Below, piece by piece: positions 35,125 to 42,468 of a DNA stretch of 64,000 bases. Within the stretch, counting starts at the first letter, position 1, and the number at the start of each line of letters is the position of its first letter. The position numbers and the translations under genes are program-made. The notes under the pieces are model-generated. The model had not been told where the DNA came from. It worked only from the letters and a program-made list of their open reading frames with translations, and did no database searches. Source of the stretch: DATKOF01 sp035524795 (GTDB lineage: Bacteria; Pseudomonadota; Gammaproteobacteria; Burkholderiales; SG8-41); NCBI GenBank assembly GCA_035524795.1, contig DATKOF010000014.1, forward strand, positions 1 to 64,000, written 5' to 3'.

Positions 35125-36350
35125 AAAGAAAGCTGCACGTTCACGGTGGACAGATTGTCGAGATAATCGCCGGTCAAAATGCTCGATGTCCGGTTTTCAT
35201 GGACAAAATTGAAGCTGATGGCGAGGTCCTGAAGCGGGGCATAGCTGAGGTCGAATCCCGCCGAGCGCGTGATATCCGTCCGCTGCGGTGATGCATCCGG
35301 CTGCAGCCCTTGCTGCAGATAATCCTGCGTCGTGAAATTGAAATTGGCCCCGGCTTTCAGTTTGGAGGTCGGCGTCCACGCAAGCTGGCTGGAAATGCCC
35401 TTCGTCAACGCAAAATTGCTGGTCAGGCTCAGAATCGCGCTGAGCTGGCGCTGGTACGAAGCCGACCATATCAAGTGGCCGGTCGGTGTCCAGCTGTAGT
35501 TGACGACATAAGTAGTGCCGTCGAAATTCTGCTGCGGCACGTCCCTGTAATCCTTGCTGATCCGATCGACATGGCCGGACAGCAGTGAATGCCCGGTCAG
35601 TTGCCAGCTGAACAGCGCGCCGTAGCTGTGCTGCAAATAGTCGCTATCGAGAAGATTGTTGGAAATCAGATCCCGGTTCGGATAGCGTCCGTCCTCCAAT
35701 TGCAGGCTGATTCCCGCGGAGTTGTTCGACGGGCTTACATAAACAAGCGACAGCTCGGGATCGGTGGTGTCGAAGTCGGTCACCCGCAGCGCCGGATTGC
35801 CGTTGGATTGCCGCGTTTGAGTGACGCCGGCCTCGACATGCCAGCGCACGCCGGTGTAGGTGGCATTGGCGAGGGCTTGCGTAGTTTGCACCGGATTGGC
35901 AACCCTCGCCTGGAGGTTGGCAAAACTTCCCAGCGCCAGGGATTGATTGAATCCGATCTGACCGTTCAGGCGGTTTCCGAGCTGCCACAGCCAGTTCGCA
36001 TGTCCATCATGGCCGTCGAAATCCTGGTCGACAAACCGGGTGTAGCGCGTCTGGTTCAGGCTATAGCCGATATCGAAGTTCTGACGGCTGACCGAAAGGT
36101 TGAGGTCGAGACTCAGCTTTGTGATGCGGATGACATCGCTTTTGTCGGTGGAGCCGATGAAGGTCGCCGGATTGACGTTGCCCGAAATGCGGAACACGTT
36201 GCTGTCGTAGTTGAGGTTCTCCGACATCTGCAGCTTCAGCTTGTCGTCGAAAAAGGCCTGCGCGCTTCCGGAAATGAAAAGCCAGGCGGCTATCGACAGC
36301 AGCGCTCGAAAAGCCGCGCGCGTTTTTCTGCCGTTCTCAGGAATCATCAC
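35121..36350 (-). CDS. epsL: Outer-membrane beta-barrel EPS protein EpsL
   Basis: A 409-residue protein with a signal peptide ending at AQA|FFDDK (about residue 32). A long series of alternating-residue strands follows, with Tyr/Phe-Gln-Asn turns (NLNYDSNVFR, RQNFDIGYSLNQTRYTRF), ending in the outer-membrane C-terminal signature LSTVNVQLSF. It matches the EpsL type found with methanolan-type exosortase systems and probably forms a porin-like barrel for EPS or surface proteins. It is the ninth gene of the run that begins with tpsB, 33 bp after the CPBP protease. The tail-to-tail stop overlap with the PEP-CTERM gene leaves no room for a terminator. Confidence 0.88.
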   Translation of the reverse strand: MMIPENGRKTRAAFRALLSIAAWLFISGSAQAFFDDKLKLQMSENLNYDSNVFRISGNVNPATFIGSTDKSDVIRITKLSLDLNLSVSRQNFDIGYSLNQTRYTRFVDQDFDGHDGHANWLWQLGNRLNGQIGFNQSLALGSFANLQARVANPVQTTQALANATYTGVRWHVEAGVTQTRQSNGNPALRVTDFDTTDPELSLVYVSPSNNSAGISLQLEDGRYPNRDLISNNLLDSDYLQHSYGALFSWQLTGHSLLSGHVDRISKDYRDVPQQNFDGTTYVVNYSWTPTGHLIWSASYQRQLSAILSLTSNFALTKGISSQLAWTPTSKLKAGANFNFTTQDYLQQGLQPDASPQRTDITRSAGFDLSYAPLQDLAISFNFVHENRTSSILTGDYLDNLSTVNVQLSF

Positions 36351-36383
36351 ATGCCACGCACGTTGCGCCCCGGCCGGGGACGC

Positions 36384-37115
36384 TCACCAGAACTGCCAGT
36401 GGCCGGTCGCAAGTATCCATATTCCGAGCAGGCCGTTGGTCACTGCGTGGCCGACAACCGGCAGCCACAGATTGCGGGTGCGAATGTAAATCACACCATA
36501 GACCACGCCGGCGATCAGGCCGGCCAGCCACAGGTGGTGCTCGGACGCGAACAGCAGCGAGGAAACGATCACGGCCTTTGCACTGGCGCGGCGCGGATCC
36601 AGCGCCAGGAAATCGCTGCTGTCGATCCAGCGCATCAGGAAAGAGCGCCAGAACAGTTCCTCCATGACCGGCACCACCAGCGCGAAGCCGGCGAGCCGTG
36701 GCAACGCCAGCGTCCAGTCGATCCCCTCGCCGCCGGGCAGCGTCGGAACAAATCCCGTCCCCGCTCCTCCCAGCGTCGCCCAGCCGAAGTCGAGATGGAT
36801 CCATAGAAAAAAAACAGCCGCGCCGGCGCCGACGGCGCCGAGCAGATCACGCCGCCGGATCGGGAAATCGTGCAGCTCGACGTAACTCTTCCAGAACCCC
36901 CACAGCATCAATGCCACCACACCAGCGCGCGCCACCGGCCACCACCGCGCGTCGAAACCGAGCGCCGGCAGCAATCCGCCGGCCGCATCGCCGAGCGCAA
37001 TGAACGCGATGAAGACGGCAAATGGCAGCGCCCTGCCGGCGACAGGGTGCTCCATCAGTCGTAATATTCCGGCATCACTCATGTGGATCGGGGAAACGGG
37101 AAAAGCGCGCTTCAA
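36384..37115 (-). CDS. CPBP (CAAX-protease-like) membrane protease, PEP-CTERM-associated type
   Basis: A 243-residue protein with about six or seven membrane segments. It has the three intramembrane glutamic-protease motifs: VMEELFWRSFLMRW (EExxxR), LLFASEHHLWLAGL (FxxxH) and VVGHAVTNGLLG (HxxxN). This is the form that accompanies exosortase systems. The likely start is TTG at 37115: GAAGGA stands 5-6 bases before it and it overlaps the upstream TGA (TTGA). An ATG 11 codons later has no such site. The role may be processing of PEP-CTERM or adhesin clients, which is not shown. Confidence 0.85.
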   Translation of the reverse strand: MKRAFPVSPIHMSDAGILRLMEHPVAGRALPFAVFIAFIALGDAAGGLLPALGFDARWWPVARAGVVALMLWGFWKSYVELHDFPIRRRDLLGAVGAGAAVFFLWIHLDFGWATLGGAGTGFVPTLPGGEGIDWTLALPRLAGFALVVPVMEELFWRSFLMRWIDSSDFLALDPRRASAKAVIVSSLLFASEHHLWLAGLIAGVVYGVIYIRTRNLWLPVVGHAVTNGLLGIWILATGHWQFW

Positions 37116-37720
37116 CGTTCCTTCACGCCCAGGTCGTCGATTTTTTCCCCGTAGTCCTGCACCAGGTTTTCGATCTCGACCGATTTGATCTGCGTGAACG
37201 GCTCCCGCTGCAGCAATCCCTCGAACACGCCCTTGTTCTGGTAGCGATCGAGGATTTCATGAGCAAGGTTCCGCAGCTTCAGATTGTTGGCCTGGCAGGT
37301 CATGCGGTCTCCACGCTCTTCGGCCAACGAAGACTTCAGATTGCCCATGATCAGCAGGCCGCGGGCATGATCGTCCTGCCATTGTTTGGTGGTATCGGCC
37401 AGATCTTTCTGGGCGGCGTCGAGCTGGGATTTCAGATCGCCGTTCTCCGCGGTGAGCCAATCCACTTCCTTCTTCAGCGCCGTCGCGCGCTTTTTCACTT
37501 TCCTGAGATCGGTCAGCTCCTTGTCATCGGCGTCCAGTTTTGCCGTCATTTGATCCTTGTCCTGCTGGAGCGATGCGTTTTCGGATTGCAGCCGGGCGAC
37601 GTTCTGCTGCATGCGTTTCAGCGCCTCGCGGTCGCGGTCGGCGGCGTGCGCGGTCGCCGCCGCCGTTCCGATCAGAACAGCGGCCGCCGTCAGGATAAGC
37701 GTGGCATCGCGGTTTCGCAT
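37112..37720 (-). CDS. Periplasmic coiled-coil protein of unknown function
   Basis: A 202-residue exported protein with a signal peptide ending ATAHA|ADRDR (about residue 26). It is then almost wholly heptad-repeat coiled coil to about residue 130: NVARLQSENASLQQDKDQM, KKEVDWLTAENGDLKSQLD. The C-terminal part is shorter and charged (GVFEGLLQREPFTQIKSVEI). No family is recognised. It is 3 bp after the porin gene and overlaps the CPBP gene, within the ExbBD-TonB run, so a periplasm-spanning or scaffolding role between TonB and the porin is plausible but only inferred. Confidence 0.75.
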   Translation of the reverse strand: MRNRDATLILTAAAVLIGTAAATAHAADRDREALKRMQQNVARLQSENASLQQDKDQMTAKLDADDKELTDLRKVKKRATALKKEVDWLTAENGDLKSQLDAAQKDLADTTKQWQDDHARGLLIMGNLKSSLAEERGDRMTCQANNLKLRNLAHEILDRYQNKGVFEGLLQREPFTQIKSVEIENLVQDYGEKIDDLGVKER

Positions 37721-37723
37721 TTT

Positions 37724-39325
37724 TCAGAATTTCGTATTCAGATCGAGTTGCAGCACGTCGATCGAGAGCGGCAGATTGTCGATTTCCTTGCCGCTGAGCC
37801 AGCGCAGTCTCACGAAGGTGTTCTTCTCGAAGGTAACGCTGCCGCCCAGGAAATACCCCTTGGCATCGGTGCCGCCGAGATGGAAATCGGAATCGGTGAA
37901 GGCATCGAGCGTGGCATCGCGCTGCACGTAGCGGTAGCCGATGAAGCCCTGCCAGTCGCCGCGCTTCTGCATCGCCGGCATGCCGACCGCGAGCCTGGTC
38001 TGATAACCCGTCGTCCTCGGTTCAAGGTCGAGGCCGGTGCGCCGGAAAATCTCGTTCTCGTCGAATCCGATGTTCCTGACGTAATCGGCGTCGAGTATCA
38101 CGTGATACGGGTCGAAGTATGCGATGTCCAGCGACCCCGAGAAATTGACCTCCCTGAATCTGGAAGCAAGCCCGAACAGCGTCGGCGCAGTCGGATGGGT
38201 GAATTCGTCGATATAGAAGGCCGAGTTGCCCTTCTGCCGGAACTGCGGCGCCGTCAGATCGTAGAGATTGGAACGCGGGTCGACGCTGGGGTCGGGATCG
38301 GGCGTCCCTTCGACTCTGTGGTAATCGTAAAGCGCCGTGGACATCCGCAGCGACCCCAGCTCGTAGGAATTGAGCTCGAGCCCCGCCTGATAGCCGTACA
38401 GCCATTTGGTGCGCGCCGCGTTGGTCGGTGTCGGCTCGATATATTGAATCGGGAAAGCGCCGACCGTGGCGAACGCCGCCACGTTCTCATTGAACTTCGG
38501 CATCACCCTGGCGGCCACGCCCTCGAAATTCAGGTCTTCATCCCACACCAGTTCGGTAGGGGCGAAATAAGGATTGGCAATGCGCCCGCCGGTTACGAGG
38601 AACCAGCTGGCCGGCGCATAGGTGATCCAGGCGCGGTCGACGCCGAGGGTGTAGCGCGAACCGTAACTTCCCAGCGTCTGGTTGGTCGATACCGGATTGC
38701 TGCCGCTGCCGGTGCCGCCGGTCGCCAAGCGCGCGCCGGCGCTGACGGTATCGGCGACCTTGATCTGCAACGCGAGGCGCAGCCGCAGCTTCATGCTGGC
38801 GGTATCTTCAGTGGTATTGTTGATGTTGGTACCGAACAACTGCTGAATGGCTGGCGGAGCGTTGGGCACCGAGCCGTCAGGAAAACTGTCCTGCTCGCCG
38901 CGCAGCCGGATATCGCCGCTCAGGCTGATCCGGTTCAGCCAGTCCGGCAGCGTGCCGGGGTCGCCCCAGCGTTCGTTCTTGGCCTGGGTCAGCACCTCCT
39001 GCTTGATTTCCTCGCGCAGTTCGTTCTTGACGATTTCAGGCACGTAAGGCACGCGCACCACCTTGCTTTCGCCCTGCGGCTGTTCCGCCGGCTGCCCGGG
39101 CGTCGCATTGGCCGCCTGCGCAGCCGCGCCCGCTTTTTCGGCCTGCTCGATCAACGCATCTGCTTTTTCCTTGCTGATCAGGCCTTCCTGCACCAGCAAT
39201 CTGACCAGATTGATCGTGGTATCGCGCAATGCGCGCAACTCGTCGAGCTGGTCCGCGACCGCGGCCGGACCCGCGGTCATCAGCAACACTGCCGCGATGG
39301 AATGGAAAAGCGATCTGTTCTTCAT
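37724..39325 (-). CDS. Putative outer-membrane porin with N-terminal periplasmic helix
   Basis: A 533-residue protein with a signal peptide ending AAVA|DQLDE (about residue 24). A helical, charged region follows (about 25-120; LLVQEGLISKEKADALIEQ is a motif of putative multi-domain porins). After it comes a beta-barrel of long Tyr/Arg-rich strands ending IDVLQLDLNTKF. ATG 39325 is chosen over an upstream in-frame GTG at 39352 because the signal peptide begins there. Gene position right after tonB makes it a candidate TonB-coupled barrel, although it has no recognised TonB box or plug domain. Confidence 0.83.
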   Translation of the reverse strand: MKNRSLFHSIAAVLLMTAGPAAVADQLDELRALRDTTINLVRLLVQEGLISKEKADALIEQAEKAGAAAQAANATPGQPAEQPQGESKVVRVPYVPEIVKNELREEIKQEVLTQAKNERWGDPGTLPDWLNRISLSGDIRLRGEQDSFPDGSVPNAPPAIQQLFGTNINNTTEDTASMKLRLRLALQIKVADTVSAGARLATGGTGSGSNPVSTNQTLGSYGSRYTLGVDRAWITYAPASWFLVTGGRIANPYFAPTELVWDEDLNFEGVAARVMPKFNENVAAFATVGAFPIQYIEPTPTNAARTKWLYGYQAGLELNSYELGSLRMSTALYDYHRVEGTPDPDPSVDPRSNLYDLTAPQFRQKGNSAFYIDEFTHPTAPTLFGLASRFREVNFSGSLDIAYFDPYHVILDADYVRNIGFDENEIFRRTGLDLEPRTTGYQTRLAVGMPAMQKRGDWQGFIGYRYVQRDATLDAFTDSDFHLGGTDAKGYFLGGSVTFEKNTFVRLRWLSGKEIDNLPLSIDVLQLDLNTKF

Positions 39326-39413
39326 TGCAAAAACGTCCACTTCATAAATCACCCACCCCGATTCTCATTATTGGATCGGCGGCGGACCAGCCGGCGCCGG
39401 AATTCCACCACCC

Positions 39414-40055
39414 TCAAGCCCGCGAGTTGATGCGCAGCCCGATCGGCTGAGGCATATCCGCCGGCGGCGCCTCGTGGATGCGGATGTTGGCCAGCGAAGC
39501 CTTCAGCGCCTGATCCGTTTCCTCGTTGCCGGTCGACCCCACCAGCTCCAGGCGCTGCACCGCGCCGTCGGCGGTCAGCCACAGATGCACCGTGATCTGA
39601 TAGCTGGCGCCGCGCAGTTTCTTGTCCTGGGCCAGCGCCTCCTGAATCTCGTCCTGCAGGTGGCCGGTGAAACGGCCGAACCGCGATCCCGCGCCGAACA
39701 GATCCGCGCCGCCCTTGTTGCCGATCAGGCCGAAAGAATCTCCGGCGCCCGTGCCCTCCGCATCGACGCCTAGCTTGTCGCCCGGCGGCGGCTGATCCTG
39801 CTTGGCCTCCGGCTGCTCGGGTTTGGGCTGATCGATCTTCACTTCCTCTTTCTTGACTTCCGGCGGCGGCGGTTTTTCCTGAGGCGGCGGCGGAGGCGGC
39901 GGCCGCAACAGCACCACTTCGCGCACGCTTGGCTTTTTTTCCTCCGCGCCGGACATCAGGCCGCGCACCATCCAGATCATCAACCCGGCGATGACGATCA
40001 CGACGCAACCGAACACGGCCGGCCTGAACCGGCGCGACGCCGCCCGTCTCTTCAT
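39414..40055 (-). CDS. TonB-family energy transducer
   Basis: A 213-residue inner-membrane protein. It has an N-terminal anchor (PAVFGCVVIVIAGLMIWMV), then a Pro-rich periplasmic linker (residues 47-90; LLRPPPPPPPQEKPPPPEV, KIDQPKPEQPEAK). The compact C-terminal domain contains YQITVHLWLTADGAVQRLEL and ANIRIHEAPPADMPQPIGLR, a TonB/TolA-like fold. It lies 18 bp after exbD, so the proton-motive complex ExbB-ExbD-TonB is encoded together. The partner receptor is not a classical TonB-dependent receptor; the neighbouring porin or the giant adhesin export pathway are candidates. Confidence 0.87.
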   Translation of the reverse strand: MKRRAASRRFRPAVFGCVVIVIAGLMIWMVRGLMSGAEEKKPSVREVVLLRPPPPPPPQEKPPPPEVKKEEVKIDQPKPEQPEAKQDQPPPGDKLGVDAEGTGAGDSFGLIGNKGGADLFGAGSRFGRFTGHLQDEIQEALAQDKKLRGASYQITVHLWLTADGAVQRLELVGSTGNEETDQALKASLANIRIHEAPPADMPQPIGLRINSRA

Positions 40056-40073
40056 GCTTGCGGCGCGCCTCCC

Positions 40074-40478
40074 TCACTTCACCAGGCGCTGGGTGACGAG
40101 GCCGAGCTGCGTGATATCGAGACGCCCCAGCAGATCCAGCACGTCGATCACTTTTTCGTACTGCACCTTGGCGTCGCCCTTGACGACCACCGGAAAATTG
40201 GGATCGACCGCCTTCTGCTGCCGCAGGCGCGTCTCCAGTTCCTCCATGCTGACCGGATAGGCGTCGAGATAGATTTTGCCGTCCTCGGTGATCGTGATCG
40301 CCTTGGTCGTCGGCTTGGCCAGGCTCGGCGTCGCGCTCGCTTTCGGCAGGTTGACCTTGATGCCCTGCACCGATGCGGTCGTCATGATGATGAAGATCAC
40401 CAGCAGCACATAGGCGAGATCGAGCATCGGCGTGACGTTGATCTCGTCGTACGGCTCGTTTTCCGATTGCACCTGCAT
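40074..40478 (-). CDS. exbD: ExbD/TolR-family biopolymer transporter
   Basis: A 134-residue inner-membrane protein. YDEINVTPMLDLAYVLLVIF carries the conserved proton-path Asp in the single membrane helix. A periplasmic domain follows with KAITITEDGKIYLDAYPVSM, LRQQKAVDPNFPVVVKGDAK and QYEKVIDVLDLLGRLDITQL. It pairs with the ExbB domain of the gene directly upstream (18-bp gap) and TonB directly downstream. Length and motifs are ordinary for the family. Confidence 0.93.
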   Translation of the reverse strand: MQVQSENEPYDEINVTPMLDLAYVLLVIFIIMTTASVQGIKVNLPKASATPSLAKPTTKAITITEDGKIYLDAYPVSMEELETRLRQQKAVDPNFPVVVKGDAKVQYEKVIDVLDLLGRLDITQLGLVTQRLVK

Positions 40479-40496
40479 CGCGTGGACTCCCGCCGC

Positions 40497-42383
40497 TCAA
40501 CCGTGTCCGCCGGGCGCCGCCGGAGAACCTGCCGCCGCATCGGGCGCGTAACTCTCGGCGAGCCGGGTGATGAATTCGTCGACGAACACCTGCATGTCGG
40601 AACTGATGTTCTTGATGCGGCTGGCCAGATAGTTGTAGCCGAACAGCGAGGGGATCGCGACGCTGAGCCCCGCTACCGTGGCGACCAGCGCTGCCGCGAT
40701 GCCCGGCGCGATCGCGTTGACGTTGACGTCGCCGATCGCCGCGATCGCGGCGAACGTGATCATCACGCCGACCACGGTGCCGAGCAGGCCGAGGAACGGT
40801 CCGCCGCTGATCGCGATCGTCAGCAGCACCATCCTGTTGTTGAGCCGCTGCATTTCGCGCACCAGCCCGGCATCGACCGAGGCCTTGATCGCGTTCAGCG
40901 CAGGGCCCGACAGGCCGCGCTCATGGGCCGCCTGCTTATCGAACCGCTGCTTGAGTTCGCGTATGCCGAGATAGTAAAGCCGGTAGAGCGGGGAAAAGCG
41001 GACATCATCGTCTTCATCGTTGTTGATGCCGGGCAGGCGCACCGACATCGCGCCGACCGAACGGAATTTGGGAAGAGGAAGGGCGCCCAGGATGCCGCCT
41101 TTGCCGCGACCGCCGTCCTCTTCCCAGTCGCCACGGTCGAGGCTCGTCAAATCATCCGACACCTGGTTGAACTCGTCGCGAAACTCGCCATTGGCAGCCT
41201 CGACGCGGTTGATGAACAGCGCCTTGTCGATCATCACCCAGAATGCGATCACCAGCATCACCATCAGGATGCCGATCACCACCCAGCCGTCGACGGTCAC
41301 CGAATTCAGGATGATGCCGAAGTAGGAAACGCCGCCACCGCCGTTGTCTTCGGCCTCGCCGGCGGTCATCAGCAGCTTGCCGTCGGCGCTCTGGCTTGCG
41401 AATGCCGCCGCCACCCAGTCCGCGGAACGCACGACATTCGCCACCTCGACTTCGTCGAGATCGCCCTTGAAACCGGCGTCGCGCGTATTCGATCCACCGA
41501 TCACGATGTCGCCCCCGATGTCGGCCAACAGCGCGGCGGGAACGGTGGAGGCCTGCTTGCCGTCCACATAGATCGTCAGACTGTCCTTGATCGTCACCGC
41601 CACGTGGTGCCATGCGCCGGCGGCGAGCGGCGCGCCGGATGCCGTCATCGTCGTCTGGCCGTTGGCCAACTGCGCGACCGCGTTGCCGTCGGTGATGCCG
41701 ATCGTGATCGATCTGGCGCCGTCGGTCTGCGCGAACAGCACCGCGTCCTTCTGCGCCTCGGCCGGCTTCACCCACGCCGAGAACGTGAAGCCTCCGGAGC
41801 TCTTGACCTGCAACGACGGCGTCGCCGGCAGGTTGATTTTCGCCTGACCGTTGAACGTCGCGCCACCGTCCATCAGGCCGGACGAAGACAGCGTGGCTGT
41901 CGATTGCGCCGGGTTGTTCGCGTAGGCGGTCGCGTCCTTCGGCAATCCTTCTTTCTGGTCGAAGTGCAGCACGAACGTCTGGTTCGGATCATAGGTGCCC
42001 TTGGCATCGTCGCCGGCCGGCGCCTTCGGATTGCCGTAGTACAGCCAGAAACTTCCCGGCGGGCCCGGCGTCAGCCTGGGCAACTGCACCCACACGATCG
42101 CCAGTTCATTGACGCTGTCGAAGCGCTCGATGTGGAACTTGAGCGGCGTCTTGTCGTCGTCGGCGATGAAGCGCAGATCGTTGCCGCTCTCGCCGGCGTC
42201 GACAAACATGAAATTGCCGCTGTGCAGACGCACCGGCACCGCCAGCTGGGCCAGCGGCTGCTTGACGTCAGCGGGAACGTTGACGGTGATTTTTTCGCGA
42301 TGTGCCCAGTCCGAATTCCACCACGCCTGCGCCAGGCCGGGTACCAGAAGAAGCAACGCCGCTGTTAATTTGAATATTCTCAT
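40497..42383 (-). CDS. DUF2341-LamG-ExbB fusion: proton-channel protein with a periplasmic ligand-binding ectodomain
   Basis: A 628-residue protein. The signal peptide ends GLAQA|WWNSD. The DUF2341 domain, about 21-120, opens with the typical WWNSDWAHREKITVNV. A concanavalin/LamG domain, about 120-300, has FTFSAWVKPAEAQKDAVLF, GAWHHVAVTIKDSLTIYVDG and GDLDEVEVANVVRS. After a membrane helix (WVVIGILMVMLVIAFWVMI) comes a cytoplasmic stretch. The MotA/TolQ/ExbB channel at the C-terminus has SGGPFLGLLGTVVGVMITFA and APGIAAALVATVAGLSVAIP. ATG 42383 begins the signal peptide; a TTG-initiated frame to 42425 is less likely. It lies 85 bp after the giant adhesin. The fusion puts a glycan- or protein-binding module on an ExbB, possibly as a sensor or tether. 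Confidence 0.88.
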   Translation of the reverse strand: MRIFKLTAALLLLVPGLAQAWWNSDWAHREKITVNVPADVKQPLAQLAVPVRLHSGNFMFVDAGESGNDLRFIADDDKTPLKFHIERFDSVNELAIVWVQLPRLTPGPPGSFWLYYGNPKAPAGDDAKGTYDPNQTFVLHFDQKEGLPKDATAYANNPAQSTATLSSSGLMDGGATFNGQAKINLPATPSLQVKSSGGFTFSAWVKPAEAQKDAVLFAQTDGARSITIGITDGNAVAQLANGQTTMTASGAPLAAGAWHHVAVTIKDSLTIYVDGKQASTVPAALLADIGGDIVIGGSNTRDAGFKGDLDEVEVANVVRSADWVAAAFASQSADGKLLMTAGEAEDNGGGGVSYFGIILNSVTVDGWVVIGILMVMLVIAFWVMIDKALFINRVEAANGEFRDEFNQVSDDLTSLDRGDWEEDGGRGKGGILGALPLPKFRSVGAMSVRLPGINNDEDDDVRFSPLYRLYYLGIRELKQRFDKQAAHERGLSGPALNAIKASVDAGLVREMQRLNNRMVLLTIAISGGPFLGLLGTVVGVMITFAAIAAIGDVNVNAIAPGIAAALVATVAGLSVAIPSLFGYNYLASRIKNISSDMQVFVDEFITRLAESYAPDAAAGSPAAPGGHG

Positions 42384-42468
42384 GTCCACTCGCTGCACGA
42401 TCGTCCTCAGAGGATGCATTTTCAAGGTGAAATATTTCCCGCCTCTTACAACCGCTCAAGCCGCTGAT

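Noticed and set aside
37022..39430. Long plus-strand open frame of 802 codons
   Set aside because: It is antisense to the porin, coiled-coil and CPBP genes, which have signal peptides and family motifs. The antisense product is rich in His/Arg/Gln without domains, as expected for the mirror of GC-rich genes.
40467..42368. Plus-strand open frame opposite the ExbB fusion
   Set aside because: Shadow of a well-supported gene with DUF2341, LamG and ExbB motifs.
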